NCBI GenBank assembly: GCA_004321905.1
Contig: SCQF01000001.1
Span: 25,404 to 89,403 of the forward strand
Length of the DNA: 64,000 nucleotides
Reading direction: 5' to 3'
Source of the DNA: Verrucomicrobiota bacterium
Lineage (GTDB): Bacteria; Verrucomicrobiota; Kiritimatiellia; CAIQIC01
Part shown: positions 28,794 to 37,421 of the stretch, one piece after another
Layout of the letters: the number at the start of each line of letters is the position of its first letter
How positions within the stretch are numbered: the stretch's first letter is position 1
Notes under the pieces: model-generated
Seen by the model: only the letters and a program-made list of their open reading frames with translations
What the model was told of the DNA's origin: nothing
The model's database searches: none
Program-made: the position numbers and the translations under genes

Positions 28794-29750
28794 TCAAAAG
28801 CGCAAACCGGCGTTGGCGGCCAGAATCGGCGCCCAGTGGGTTTGCTCGGTCAAATCCGGTTCGTTGGGGCGGTCGGTCAGGCGCTGTTGCTGCCAGAGAT
28901 TTACACCGGCGGAAAGTTGGATGAACAGGCCGGGATTGGGGGCATAGCGCAGGCTGGTGATCACTGGTACGCTACGGTCGCGGAAAATGCCGCCATCCAG
29001 CGGCTGCTCATCCGGCAGCCGGTATTCGCGATTCTCCACCAACACGGAGAGGTCAGCCTGCCAACGGCGATTGAGTTTATGTGTCAGCGTCAGACCTTGT
29101 GCTGTGGCAAGCTTCCACGTGTCGTTGATCTGCCACTCGATGCCGGGGATTGGAAATACACGCACATTGGCTTCCAGTCGTGTGCGGGCAAAGAGACCGA
29201 GCATGAAGGCGAAATTGGTCGTCGCCTGACAGCGTGCGCTGGCGATGCCGCCATAGGTGAACGCGTCAGACAAATTCGCGCCGCGTGCCAGCGACCACGT
29301 GGTGTCGGCGGAAACAAACAGCGACCAGTCATCGCCGAGTGGGCGGCGAAAACCGGCCATTACGCGCTCGACCCGCATTTCGCCGGGCGGGATCTTCCAT
29401 TGCGGATCCACGTTGGACCCGGCGAATTCATAGCGACTGATTTCGTGATCGGCCATCAGTATCGTTTGCATCGTGGGCGAATGAAAGTAATTAAGCCCAC
29501 CCGATAGATTTTGGCGGATCACGCGCGACCGTCCGCCGTCATCCCATTCCGCATCGGGCTGCCAGCGCGAGCCCAAAGAAAACATAGGACGGAAACCGGG
29601 AGTAAGTGGCGGCCCCAGCGTGGCCGCTTGGACTATTTCGCGTGGTTGCCCCACGTTGGCGCCCGCCGCGGGTGTTTGGGCTTGTAGGTTGGTGATGCCA
29701 ACAGCCCAAAGCATCACGCAAGATATCAGGATGAAATTGCGCTCCGACAT
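28794..29750 (-). CDS. Outer-membrane beta-barrel-like protein (DUF6268-like)
   Basis: Signal peptide and alternating beta-strand pattern; family name from memory. Confidence 0.55.
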   Translation of the reverse strand: MSERNFILISCVMLWAVGITNLQAQTPAAGANVGQPREIVQAATLGPPLTPGFRPMFSLGSRWQPDAEWDDGGRSRVIRQNLSGGLNYFHSPTMQTILMADHEISRYEFAGSNVDPQWKIPPGEMRVERVMAGFRRPLGDDWSLFVSADTTWSLARGANLSDAFTYGGIASARCQATTNFAFMLGLFARTRLEANVRVFPIPGIEWQINDTWKLATAQGLTLTHKLNRRWQADLSVLVENREYRLPDEQPLDGGIFRDRSVPVITSLRYAPNPGLFIQLSAGVNLWQQQRLTDRPNEPDLTEQTHWAPILAANAGLRF

Positions 29751-29841
29751 GGCGGCAACCATACGCTGCCGGTACTGATTTGCCAATGCACGCATGGAGT
29801 TCTGCTTTTCAAGCGGCGGCGTTCGTGCTTTGATCGGCGCG

Positions 29842-30513
29842 ATGCAAACGCCGCCTTTCGCCGGAATTCGCGCCGCTGTGTTCGACTTCGATGGCACGTT
29901 GTTCGATGCCACCGACGCGATCTGTCACTCGCTCAACGCCGCGTTGGTGGCGCACGAGCGCCCGCCGCTGACGCGGGCGGAAATTCTTCCAAGGATTGGA
30001 AGACCGCTCTACGAAATTTTCCAAACCTTGGAACCCGGCGCGCCGCCGGAGCGCGTGCAGTCGCACGTGGACGCCTATCGCGAGGCGTTCTGGCCGGTCT
30101 GCCTCAAGTTGACGCGCGAGTTGCCGGGCTTGCGCGCCTGCGTGGAAAGTTTGCGCGGACGCGTTGGGTTGGCGATTGCCACCAACCGTTCGGGACGCGG
30201 CGCGCAGTACATTCTGGACGGGTTTGGCTTTGGGAAAGACTTCAGCGTCATCGTCGCGCTGGAGGATGTGGAGAAGGTCAAGCCAGATGCGGAGCCGGTG
30301 TTGAAGGCGTGCGCGCAACTCAGCGTGCCCCCGGAACAGGCGGTGATGGTCGGCGATACGCCGGACGATATGCGGGCGGGCCGCGCAGCTGGTGCGATGG
30401 CGGTGGGAATGACCACCGGCGCACACTCTGCGGTGACCTTGCGGGAAGCCGGCGCGTACGCGGTGCTGGATTCGCTCGCGGAGTTGCCGACACTGCTGAA
30501 CGTTGTAGCTTAG
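29842..30513 (+). CDS. HAD-family phosphatase (Gph-like)
   Basis: AVFDFDGTLFDATDAICHSLNAAL ... VMVGDTPDDMRAGRAAGAMAVGMTTG. Confidence 0.92.
   Translation: MQTPPFAGIRAAVFDFDGTLFDATDAICHSLNAALVAHERPPLTRAEILPRIGRPLYEIFQTLEPGAPPERVQSHVDAYREAFWPVCLKLTRELPGLRACVESLRGRVGLAIATNRSGRGAQYILDGFGFGKDFSVIVALEDVEKVKPDAEPVLKACAQLSVPPEQAVMVGDTPDDMRAGRAAGAMAVGMTTGAHSAVTLREAGAYAVLDSLAELPTLLNVVA
29987..30033. repeat. Paired palindromes, 32-bp phasing, inside HAD phosphatase gene
   Basis: TTCCAAGGATTGGAA, TTCCAAACCTTGGAA. Confidence 0.94.
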
Positions 30514-30568
30514 TCATCCACTCATCTTTCTCCGTGACCCTCTGTGACCTCTGTGGTTCAATCCGTTC

Positions 30569-31453
30569 GTGATCCTTGGCCTCAAAATTGATGTGGACAC
30601 CTTCCGCGGAACGCGTGATGGCGTGTTGCCGATTGTGCGCGTGCTGGACGCGGCCGGTGTGCGCGGCTCGTTTTTCTTCTCGCTTGGCCCGGACAACATG
30701 GGTCGCCATCTCTGGCGACTGATCAAGCCGGCGTTTTTTCTGAAGATGCTGCATTCCGGCGGCGCTTCGCTTTACGGTTGGGATATTCTGCTGCGCGGCA
30801 CGTTCTGGCCCGGTCCGCTGATGGGCAAAGCGTTTGGCGGCATCATTCAGCAAACCGCAAAAGCTGGCCACGAAGTGGGCCTGCACGCGTGGGATCACCA
30901 CGCGTGGCAGATGCAGATGGAACGTGGTGGTGCGGATTTTCAGACGGCTCAACTCAAGCTAGGCGGCGAGGCCTTGGCACAAATTTTGGGCCGCTGGCCG
31001 GACTGCTCTGCCGCGCCGGGCTGGAAATGCAATGAGGCGACGCTGCTGGCCAAGGAACCGTTGGCGTTCCGCTACAACAGCGATGTACGCGGTAAAACGC
31101 CGTTCCGTCCGGTGATCGCCGGACGACCGCTGTCGCAACCGCAAGTCCCCACCACGCTGCCGACCTACGACGAAGTCATTGGTCGCAACGGCATCACGAA
31201 CGCGAATTACAACGCCTGGCTGCTCGACCAACTCCAGCCAGATGCCGTGAACGTCCTGACGATCCATGCGGAAGTTGAAGGTATTTCCTGCAACGCGCTG
31301 TTCCGCGATTTTCTGAACGAGGTGCTGCGCCGCGGCTGGCACGTGGTGCCGCTATGCGATTTGCTGCCCGCCGATCCCACTACATTGCCGCTTGGCCGCG
31401 TCATGCCGCTGACCCAACCCGGCCGCGAAGGTTGGATTGGCGCGCAGGAATAA
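30569..31453 (+). CDS. Polysaccharide deacetylase, ArnD-like deformylase
   Basis: LGLKIDVDTFRGTRDGVLPIVRVLDAAGVRGSFFFSLGPDNMGRHLWRL ... GHEVGLHAWDHHAWQ. Confidence 0.85.
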   Translation: MILGLKIDVDTFRGTRDGVLPIVRVLDAAGVRGSFFFSLGPDNMGRHLWRLIKPAFFLKMLHSGGASLYGWDILLRGTFWPGPLMGKAFGGIIQQTAKAGHEVGLHAWDHHAWQMQMERGGADFQTAQLKLGGEALAQILGRWPDCSAAPGWKCNEATLLAKEPLAFRYNSDVRGKTPFRPVIAGRPLSQPQVPTTLPTYDEVIGRNGITNANYNAWLLDQLQPDAVNVLTIHAEVEGISCNALFRDFLNEVLRRGWHVVPLCDLLPADPTTLPLGRVMPLTQPGREGWIGAQE

Positions 31454-31813
31454 CTTTGGGATACCTACAACGCGTCCGATGATTCAGTAGCATAACAATT
31501 TTCTCGTTCAGCTGGTGTAATCTCATCTGGGACGACAAACTTCTCTAAATTTATTGTATCAGTAAAATTGTGTTTACCACGTACGCATTGTTACTACTTA
31601 TTACCTAATCATCTTCGTGATGTTTCACCCATCCGCCTTTCTCATGGTATTAACAGCGGGACGGGTCATTCACCCCGCATTTAACGGGTATTAATCCTTG
31701 GGGCAGCGCTATTGATAGATACGGAAACCACTGCAATTTTACTTGTCATAAGCAAAGGTTTTATTGTTCCGATTTAGAACACAAGTCCTTTGTGAATCTG
31801 TTAGCCTGGCATT

Positions 31814-32041
31814 GTGAGTGTGCACTCTAAAAATATTGTTGGAAGCCGTGTTAGAGAGGCGCGAACGCAACAGGCTCTTAGCCAGGACGATTTATCGGGG
31901 CGCCTAGCAAAGGTGGGCGTTCCTATTGATCGCGCCGGTATCGCGAAGATTGAAAATAGTATGCGGCGAGTTTTTGATTTTGAAGTCCGCGCTTTTTCCC
32001 GCGTATTTAAAAAACCGCTGGCATGGTTTTTTGGAGAGTAA
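31814..32041 (+). CDS. XRE-family HTH regulator (controller-like)
   Basis: IVGSRVREARTQQALSQDDLSGRLAKVGVPIDRAGIAKIENSMRRV. Confidence 0.85.
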   Translation: MSVHSKNIVGSRVREARTQQALSQDDLSGRLAKVGVPIDRAGIAKIENSMRRVFDFEVRAFSRVFKKPLAWFFGE

Positions 32042-32043
32042 CC

Positions 32044-32742
32044 ATGTTTCAGCCGGGACAAGTTATTTCTTATCTTGAGATGTGCCACGAAGAGGGTGTT
32101 AGCCTTCAGCGTGGCATGAATTATCGGCTTAATGGTGGAGCCAGCGTGATCTTAATGAGTTTGCAGAAGAATGCGCCGTATGCTGATTGCGTTAAGGATG
32201 AGGGGCGCACCTTGATTTATGAGGGACATGATATACCACGACGTGCAGGAGTACGGGACCCTAAAGTATTTGACCAACCTATGACCAATCTTGGTGGCTC
32301 GCTCACACAGAATGGAAAATTTTTTGAGGCGGCTAAACGTTGTCAAAAAAACAAAGCGACCAGTGATCGAGTAAAAGTGTACGAGAAAATCCGTGATGGA
32401 ATTTGGGTTTTCAATGGGGTCTTTCATTTGGTTGATGCCTGGCTTAAACAAAGTAATGCTCGCAAAGTTTTCAAGTTTCGGCTGGAATTATTGAATGGAC
32501 AATCTGGCTCAAGAGTATGCAGGAAGCAACCCGATCTCGACCATAATCGAATGATTCCTTCATTGGTGAAATTGGAAGTTTGGAAGCGCGATAAAGGTCG
32601 TTGTGTCAAATGCGGTAGCACAGACAATCTTCATTACGATCATATCCTGCCCTTTTCCAAAGGTGGGACTTCGTTGCTTGCAATAAATATTCAGTTGCTT
32701 TGCGCGCGCCATAATCTGAAAAAACATAATCGTATTGAATGA
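32044..32742 (+). CDS. HNH endonuclease with SRA/YDG-like N-terminal domain
   Basis: C-terminal HNH: LEVWKRDKGRCVKCGSTDNLHYDHILPFSKGGTSLLAINIQLLCARHNLKK; N-terminal SVILMSLQ..YADCVKDEGRTLIYEGHD...FDQPMT...NGKFFEAA...VKVYEKIRDGIWVFNGVFHLVDAW resembles SRA. Confidence 0.75.
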   Translation: MFQPGQVISYLEMCHEEGVSLQRGMNYRLNGGASVILMSLQKNAPYADCVKDEGRTLIYEGHDIPRRAGVRDPKVFDQPMTNLGGSLTQNGKFFEAAKRCQKNKATSDRVKVYEKIRDGIWVFNGVFHLVDAWLKQSNARKVFKFRLELLNGQSGSRVCRKQPDLDHNRMIPSLVKLEVWKRDKGRCVKCGSTDNLHYDHILPFSKGGTSLLAINIQLLCARHNLKKHNRIE

Positions 32743-32906
32743 TGTGCTACCTTCCTCTGTCACGCGAGTTTTGGTTTTGTGATAAGTTGGTAACGCGGAT
32801 GTTGCGTAAAGCTGGCTGGCAAGTGGTGCGGTTGTGGGAGCACGAATTACGCGATACATCGCAGTGTTTGCGCAGGTTGGGCTGGCCGACACGATTTTCA
32901 TCCTAA
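32742..32906 (+). CDS. 54-aa Vsr/DUF559-like C-terminal fragment, translationally coupled (TGATG) to HNH gene
   Basis: MCYLPLSREFWFCDKLVTRMLRKAGWQVVRLWEHELRDTSQCLRRLGWPTRFSS; GW-V--LWE-EL as in Vsr; below the 60-aa limit of the ORF track. Confidence 0.5.
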   Translation: MCYLPLSREFWFCDKLVTRMLRKAGWQVVRLWEHELRDTSQCLRRLGWPTRFSS

Positions 32907-32931
32907 TGTGGGCATTAAACCCACATCCCGT

Positions 32932-32978
32932 TTCCAAGCCTTGGAAAAACCGTGCGGTTGAATCTCCAAGGTTTGGAA
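32932..32978. repeat. Paired palindromes, 32-bp phasing
   Basis: TTCCAAGCCTTGGAA, CTCCAAGGTTTGGAA. Confidence 0.93.
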
Positions 32979-33003
32979 AACCAGCGGCGGGTTTCTCGGA
33001 AGT

Positions 33004-33876
33004 TTACAACTGCCCCATCTGGCCATTCTGAAACTCCAGCATGGCTTGATATAGTTCCTCGTCCGTATTCATCACAAACGGGCCTTGGGCGGCGATGGGT
33101 TCCTTGATCGGTGCGCCGTTGAGTGCGAGCAGCGTCGTGTCGGAATGTGCGTGGATATTCAGACACTCGTTGGGCGACTCAACGAGCGCCAGCGTGGCGT
33201 CACCGAGTGTTTGGCCGTCGCCAGCATCAACACTTCCATGCAAGACTAAGAGGGCTGTCGTGTAGCCGGCGGGTAGGTTCAGCAGCGTGCTTGTGCTGGC
33301 TTTCAAACGTAGGTCCCAGAGGTTGATGGGCGTGAAGGTGTGGGCCGCGCCGCTGGTCTGCTCAAATTTTCCGGCGATTATGTGCGCGCTGCCGCCGTTC
33401 TCCAGTGGCACCACGGGGATGTTGGCCTTCAGCAGTGATTGATAACCGGGCGGCGCTTTTTTGTCTTTCGTTGGCAGGTTGACCCAGAGTTGCACCATCT
33501 CCAACACGCCGCCGCGTTTGGCAAAGGCGCGCGAATGAAATTCCTCGTGCAGGATACCGGAAGCGGCGGTCATCCATTGGACGTCGCCGGGGCCAATCGT
33601 GCCGTGGTTGCCCACGGAATCGCGATGCTCGACTTCGCCTTGGTAAACGATGGTGATCGTTTCAAAGCCCTTGTGCGGATGTGCGCCGACGCCGCGTTTC
33701 GCGGTCGTTGGCGTGAAGGGCGCGGGGCCGGCGTAGTCCAGCATGAGGAACGGACTGATGGTGGGCGTGAAGGACGCGGCCCCGAACAGACTATGTACCG
33801 GGAAACCATCACCGACCCAGTGCAGGCCTACGCGCGGGAGGATGTGAAGCGATTTTTGGGTGGATGGCGTTTCCAT
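33004..33876 (-). CDS. Pirin family protein
   Basis: FLMLDYAGPAPF ... GVGAHPHKGFETITIVYQGEVEHRDSVGNHGTIGPGDVQWMTAASGILHEEF. Confidence 0.94.
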   Translation of the reverse strand: METPSTQKSLHILPRVGLHWVGDGFPVHSLFGAASFTPTISPFLMLDYAGPAPFTPTTAKRGVGAHPHKGFETITIVYQGEVEHRDSVGNHGTIGPGDVQWMTAASGILHEEFHSRAFAKRGGVLEMVQLWVNLPTKDKKAPPGYQSLLKANIPVVPLENGGSAHIIAGKFEQTSGAAHTFTPINLWDLRLKASTSTLLNLPAGYTTALLVLHGSVDAGDGQTLGDATLALVESPNECLNIHAHSDTTLLALNGAPIKEPIAAQGPFVMNTDEELYQAMLEFQNGQMGQL

Positions 33877-33995
33877 ATTTTTCTTTCCTGTGTACGAACA
33901 CGTACTCAATCTGACCGAGGGGAACTTACTTCCATAAGGATTACGCGCAAGCGCGTCTCGTGATTTCGTCTGCGCGCTGAGGGAAGCGGGGCTGG

Positions 33996-34079
33996 TGCCG
34001 GAGGTGGGAGTTGAACCCACACGCCTTTGAAGGGCGCTGGATTTTGAGTCCAGTGCGTCTGCCATTCCGCCACTCCGGC
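33996..34079 (-). tRNA. tRNA-Leu (anticodon CAA)
   Basis: Minus strand GCCGGAGTGGCGGAATGGCAGACGCACTGGACTCAAAATCCAGCGCCCTTCAAAGGCGTGTGGGTTCAACTCCCACCTCCGGCA folds as class II cloverleaf. Confidence 0.97.
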
Positions 34080-34132
34080 GATGTGCGCGGTGTATATAGC
34101 AAGTCGCGCCCGCGCTGCCAAGTCCCAGCATG

Positions 34133-34178
34133 TTCCAAAGCTTGGGAATTTTTCTCGCCGTTTTTCCAAGGCTTGGAA
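34133..34178. repeat. Paired palindromes, 31-bp phasing
   Basis: TTCCAAAGCTTGGGA, TTCCAAGGCTTGGAA. Confidence 0.92.
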
Positions 34179-34226
34179 AAGTGTGCGACTTGCGGCGCGG
34201 CGAGCGAGCGGCTATGCTCACGAGCC

Positions 34227-35603
34227 ATGGCCAACATCCGCTACATCAGCACGCGCGGACAGACGCCGCCGCTGGGCTTCAGCGACGCGGTGATGGCCGG
34301 TCTCGCGCGCGACGGCGGGCTGCTCGTCCCCGAGCAAATTCTTCCGCCCGACGATCGTTTTCATGAGTGGCCGACGATGTCCTACCGCGAGCTGGCCTAT
34401 GAGCTCGTCGTCCGCTACGCCGACCTTGGGCAGGTTGAGATTGCCAAGTTAGTGCACGACGCTTACGACAGCTTTCGCTACTCCGAAGTCGTCAGCCTCG
34501 TACCCGCCGGGCCGGTGCACGTTTTGGAATTATTTCATGGCCCGACGTTGGCGTTCAAAGACATCGCGCTCCAATTTCTTGGTCCGCTGTTCAGCCTGCT
34601 GCTGAAAAAATCCGGCGGCAAGATGAACATCGTCGCTGCGACCAGTGGCGATACCGGCAGTGCCGCGATTGCCGGTGTGCGCGGTCGTGAACGCATCCAA
34701 ATTTTCGTCATGCATCCGCGTGGACGCGTCAGCCCCACGCAGGAACGGCAGATGACCAGCGTGCTCGATGCGAATGTGTACAACCTCGCCATCGAAGGCA
34801 GCTTCGACGATTGCCAGCGCATCATGAAGGAGCTGTTCGCCGATCTGCCGTTCAAAGATCGCCATGCGCTCGGCGCGGTCAATTCAGTCAACTGGGCGCG
34901 CGTGCTCATTCAGATGGTTTATTATTTCCACGCCGCGTTTCGTCACTGTGCCGCGACCGGCGCGAAGCAAGTGCAGTTCGCCGTGCCGACCGGCAATTTC
35001 GGTGACATCCTCGCCGGCTATTACGCGGCAAAAATGGGCGCGCCGATCAAGCGTTTGATCCTCGCGACGAACGAGAACGACATCCTCGCGCGCTTTTTCA
35101 AAACCGGCGAATATAGCCTTGGCAAGGTCGTGCCGACGCTTTCGCCCTCGATGGATATTCAGGTGGCGAGCAACTTTGAGCGCTACCTCTTCACCCGCGT
35201 CGGCGGCGATGCTGCGAAATTGCGCGGATTGATGGATCAGTTCGGGCGCGAGGGACGGTTACGCGTTGTGGGTGGCGATCCACTGTTCGTTGCCGGCGTC
35301 GGCAACACGGCCGCGACGCGCGCCACGATCAAAAAATACCACGAGCAGCACGACTATCTGCTCGATCCGCACACCGCCGTGGGCGTTCATGTGGCCGAGC
35401 AATTCCTTGATCCCGAAGCGCCGACCATCTGTCTCGCTACCGCGCATCCGGCGAAGTTCGGTCAGGCAATTCTGGAAGCGACCGGGAAAGACTTGGCGCA
35501 CCATCCGATCCTCGATGCGCTCGCCGATTTGCCGACGCGCTGCACCACCTTGCCCGCCGAGGCCGCCGCTGTCCGCGACTTCATTGCGGCTCACGCACAG
35601 TGA
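34227..35603 (+). CDS. thrC: Threonine synthase
   Basis: MANIRYISTRGQTPPLGFSDAVMAGLARDGGLLVPE ... ELFHGPTLAFKDIALQFLG ... AATSGDTGSAAIAG. Confidence 0.96.
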   Translation: MANIRYISTRGQTPPLGFSDAVMAGLARDGGLLVPEQILPPDDRFHEWPTMSYRELAYELVVRYADLGQVEIAKLVHDAYDSFRYSEVVSLVPAGPVHVLELFHGPTLAFKDIALQFLGPLFSLLLKKSGGKMNIVAATSGDTGSAAIAGVRGRERIQIFVMHPRGRVSPTQERQMTSVLDANVYNLAIEGSFDDCQRIMKELFADLPFKDRHALGAVNSVNWARVLIQMVYYFHAAFRHCAATGAKQVQFAVPTGNFGDILAGYYAAKMGAPIKRLILATNENDILARFFKTGEYSLGKVVPTLSPSMDIQVASNFERYLFTRVGGDAAKLRGLMDQFGREGRLRVVGGDPLFVAGVGNTAATRATIKKYHEQHDYLLDPHTAVGVHVAEQFLDPEAPTICLATAHPAKFGQAILEATGKDLAHHPILDALADLPTRCTTLPAEAAAVRDFIAAHAQ

Positions 35604-35607
35604 TTTT

Positions 35608-35622
35608 TTCCAAGCCTTGGAA
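35608..35622. repeat. Single palindrome at thrC stop codon
   Basis: TTCCAAGCCTTGGAA. Confidence 0.92.
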
Positions 35623-35704
35623 ACGGATTGATGGAAGTGCTGAATTGACAGCCTCGGCAGGCAACAGTAGCTTCCGGGCTCATAGTAAGGTAGAGGAGAA
35701 AAAT

Positions 35705-37159
35705 ATGTCAAAGGCAGATATCGGATTGATTGGTTTGGCGGTGATGGGTGAGAACCTGATTCTGAACATGGAAAGCAAAGGCTTCACGGTCGCTTGCTAC
35801 AACCGTACGACGAGCAAGGTGGATGATTTCACCAACGGGCGCGCGCAGGGTAAAAAAATTCTCGGCGCGCACAGTATTCCAGAATTGGTCGGCCTGCTAC
35901 AGCGTCCGCGCAAGGTGATGCTGATGGTCAAGGCGGGCAAGCCGGTGGATGAATTCATCGAGCAAGTGCTCCCGCACCTCGAGCCGGGCGATATTATCAT
36001 TGATGGCGGCAATAGCCATTTCCCGGACACGACGCGGCGTGTGCAGTACGTCGAGAGCAAAGGAATGCTCTACATCGGCACCGGCGTCAGCGGCGGCGAG
36101 GCCGGCGCACTGGCCGGGCCGAGCCTTATGCCGGGCGGTTCACCGGCGGCTTGGCCGGCGGTCAAACCGATTTTTCAGGCGATTTGCGCGAAAACCGAAA
36201 AAGGCGAGCCGTGCTGTGAGTGGGTCGGCGAGAACGGCGCAGGCCATTTCGTGAAGATGGTCCACAATGGCATCGAATATGGCGACATGCAGTTGATTTG
36301 CGAGACCTATCAGATGATGCAGCAGGGTCTTGGCCTGACGAACGTGGAGATGCACGAGACTTTCAAGGATTGGAACACGGGTGAACTTGATAGCTATTTG
36401 ATCGAAATCACGCGCGACATTCTCGGCTACCGGGCGGAAAACGGCGAAGAGGTCGTGGAGGTGATCCTCGACGCCGCCGGCCAGAAGGGCACGGGCAAAT
36501 GGACGACGATTGCCGCGCTCGACGCCGGCCAGCCGTTGACGCTGATCTCCGAAGCCGTGTTCGCGCGCTGCCTCTCGGCGCTCAAAGCGGAGCGCGTGGA
36601 AGCCGCGAAGCTTCTACCCGGCCCGAAGCCTGTGTCGTTCAAGGGCAACAAGGCGGCATTCATCAAGAATCTCAAACTGGCGCTCTACGCCTCGAAGATC
36701 GTCTCCTACGCGCAAGGCTATCAACTGATGCGTGCCGCAGCCAAGGAGTACGACTGGAATCTGAACTACGGCGGCATCGCACTGATGTGGCGCGGCGGCT
36801 GCATCATCCGCTCGGCGTTTCTCGGCAAGATCAAGAAGGCGTTCGACACGAATCCGAACTTGGTCAACTTGCTGATGGATCCGTTTTTCACCAAGGCGGC
36901 GAAGAAGGCGCAAACCTCGTGGCGCAAGGTGGTGGCGATGGCCGTCAAGCTCGGTATTCCGCTACCGGCGATTTCCAGTGCGTTGACTTATTACGACGGC
37001 TACCGTTGTGAGCGGCTGCCGGCGAACCTGCTCCAAGCGCAGCGTGACTACTTTGGCGCGCACACCTATGAACGTGTGGATAAACCGCGCGGTCAGTTTT
37101 TCCACACGAACTGGACCGGACGCGGCGGTACGACGGCGGCGACGACGTATGCCGTTTGA
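35705..37159 (+). CDS. gnd: 6-phosphogluconate dehydrogenase (decarboxylating)
   Basis: ADIGLIGLAVMGENLILNMESKGFTVACYNRT ... GELDSYLIEIT ... GTGKWTTIAAL ... ISSALTYYDGYRCERLPANLLQAQRDYFGAHTYERVD. Confidence 0.97.
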   Translation: MSKADIGLIGLAVMGENLILNMESKGFTVACYNRTTSKVDDFTNGRAQGKKILGAHSIPELVGLLQRPRKVMLMVKAGKPVDEFIEQVLPHLEPGDIIIDGGNSHFPDTTRRVQYVESKGMLYIGTGVSGGEAGALAGPSLMPGGSPAAWPAVKPIFQAICAKTEKGEPCCEWVGENGAGHFVKMVHNGIEYGDMQLICETYQMMQQGLGLTNVEMHETFKDWNTGELDSYLIEITRDILGYRAENGEEVVEVILDAAGQKGTGKWTTIAALDAGQPLTLISEAVFARCLSALKAERVEAAKLLPGPKPVSFKGNKAAFIKNLKLALYASKIVSYAQGYQLMRAAAKEYDWNLNYGGIALMWRGGCIIRSAFLGKIKKAFDTNPNLVNLLMDPFFTKAAKKAQTSWRKVVAMAVKLGIPLPAISSALTYYDGYRCERLPANLLQAQRDYFGAHTYERVDKPRGQFFHTNWTGRGGTTAATTYAV

Positions 37160-37421
37160 TCGATGAAAGACAACTTGTTTGACCTCGCAGGTCGGGTGGC
37201 GGTGCTGACCGCCGTCGAACAAAGCATGAAGAAATTTGGCCACGGCTCTTTGCAGGGTGTCACGTTGACGGTGGGGTTTCTCGGCGGCGTCCATCCGGCT
37301 CACGAGGAACGGCTTGAATATTTGGCCCAACTCGTGATGCTGGCGTTGACCACCGTACGGCAGCCGATTGCACATATGGCACAACGCGCGTTCGATGCGG
37401 TTGCACAGCGCACAGACCTGA

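Noticed and set aside
36361-36375. TTTCAAGGATTGGAA inside gnd resembles the palindrome
   Set aside because: Encodes FKDWN in the conserved F-x-x-W-N-x-GELDSYLIEIT motif of 6-phosphogluconate dehydrogenases; no partner at 32 bp, so likely coincidence.
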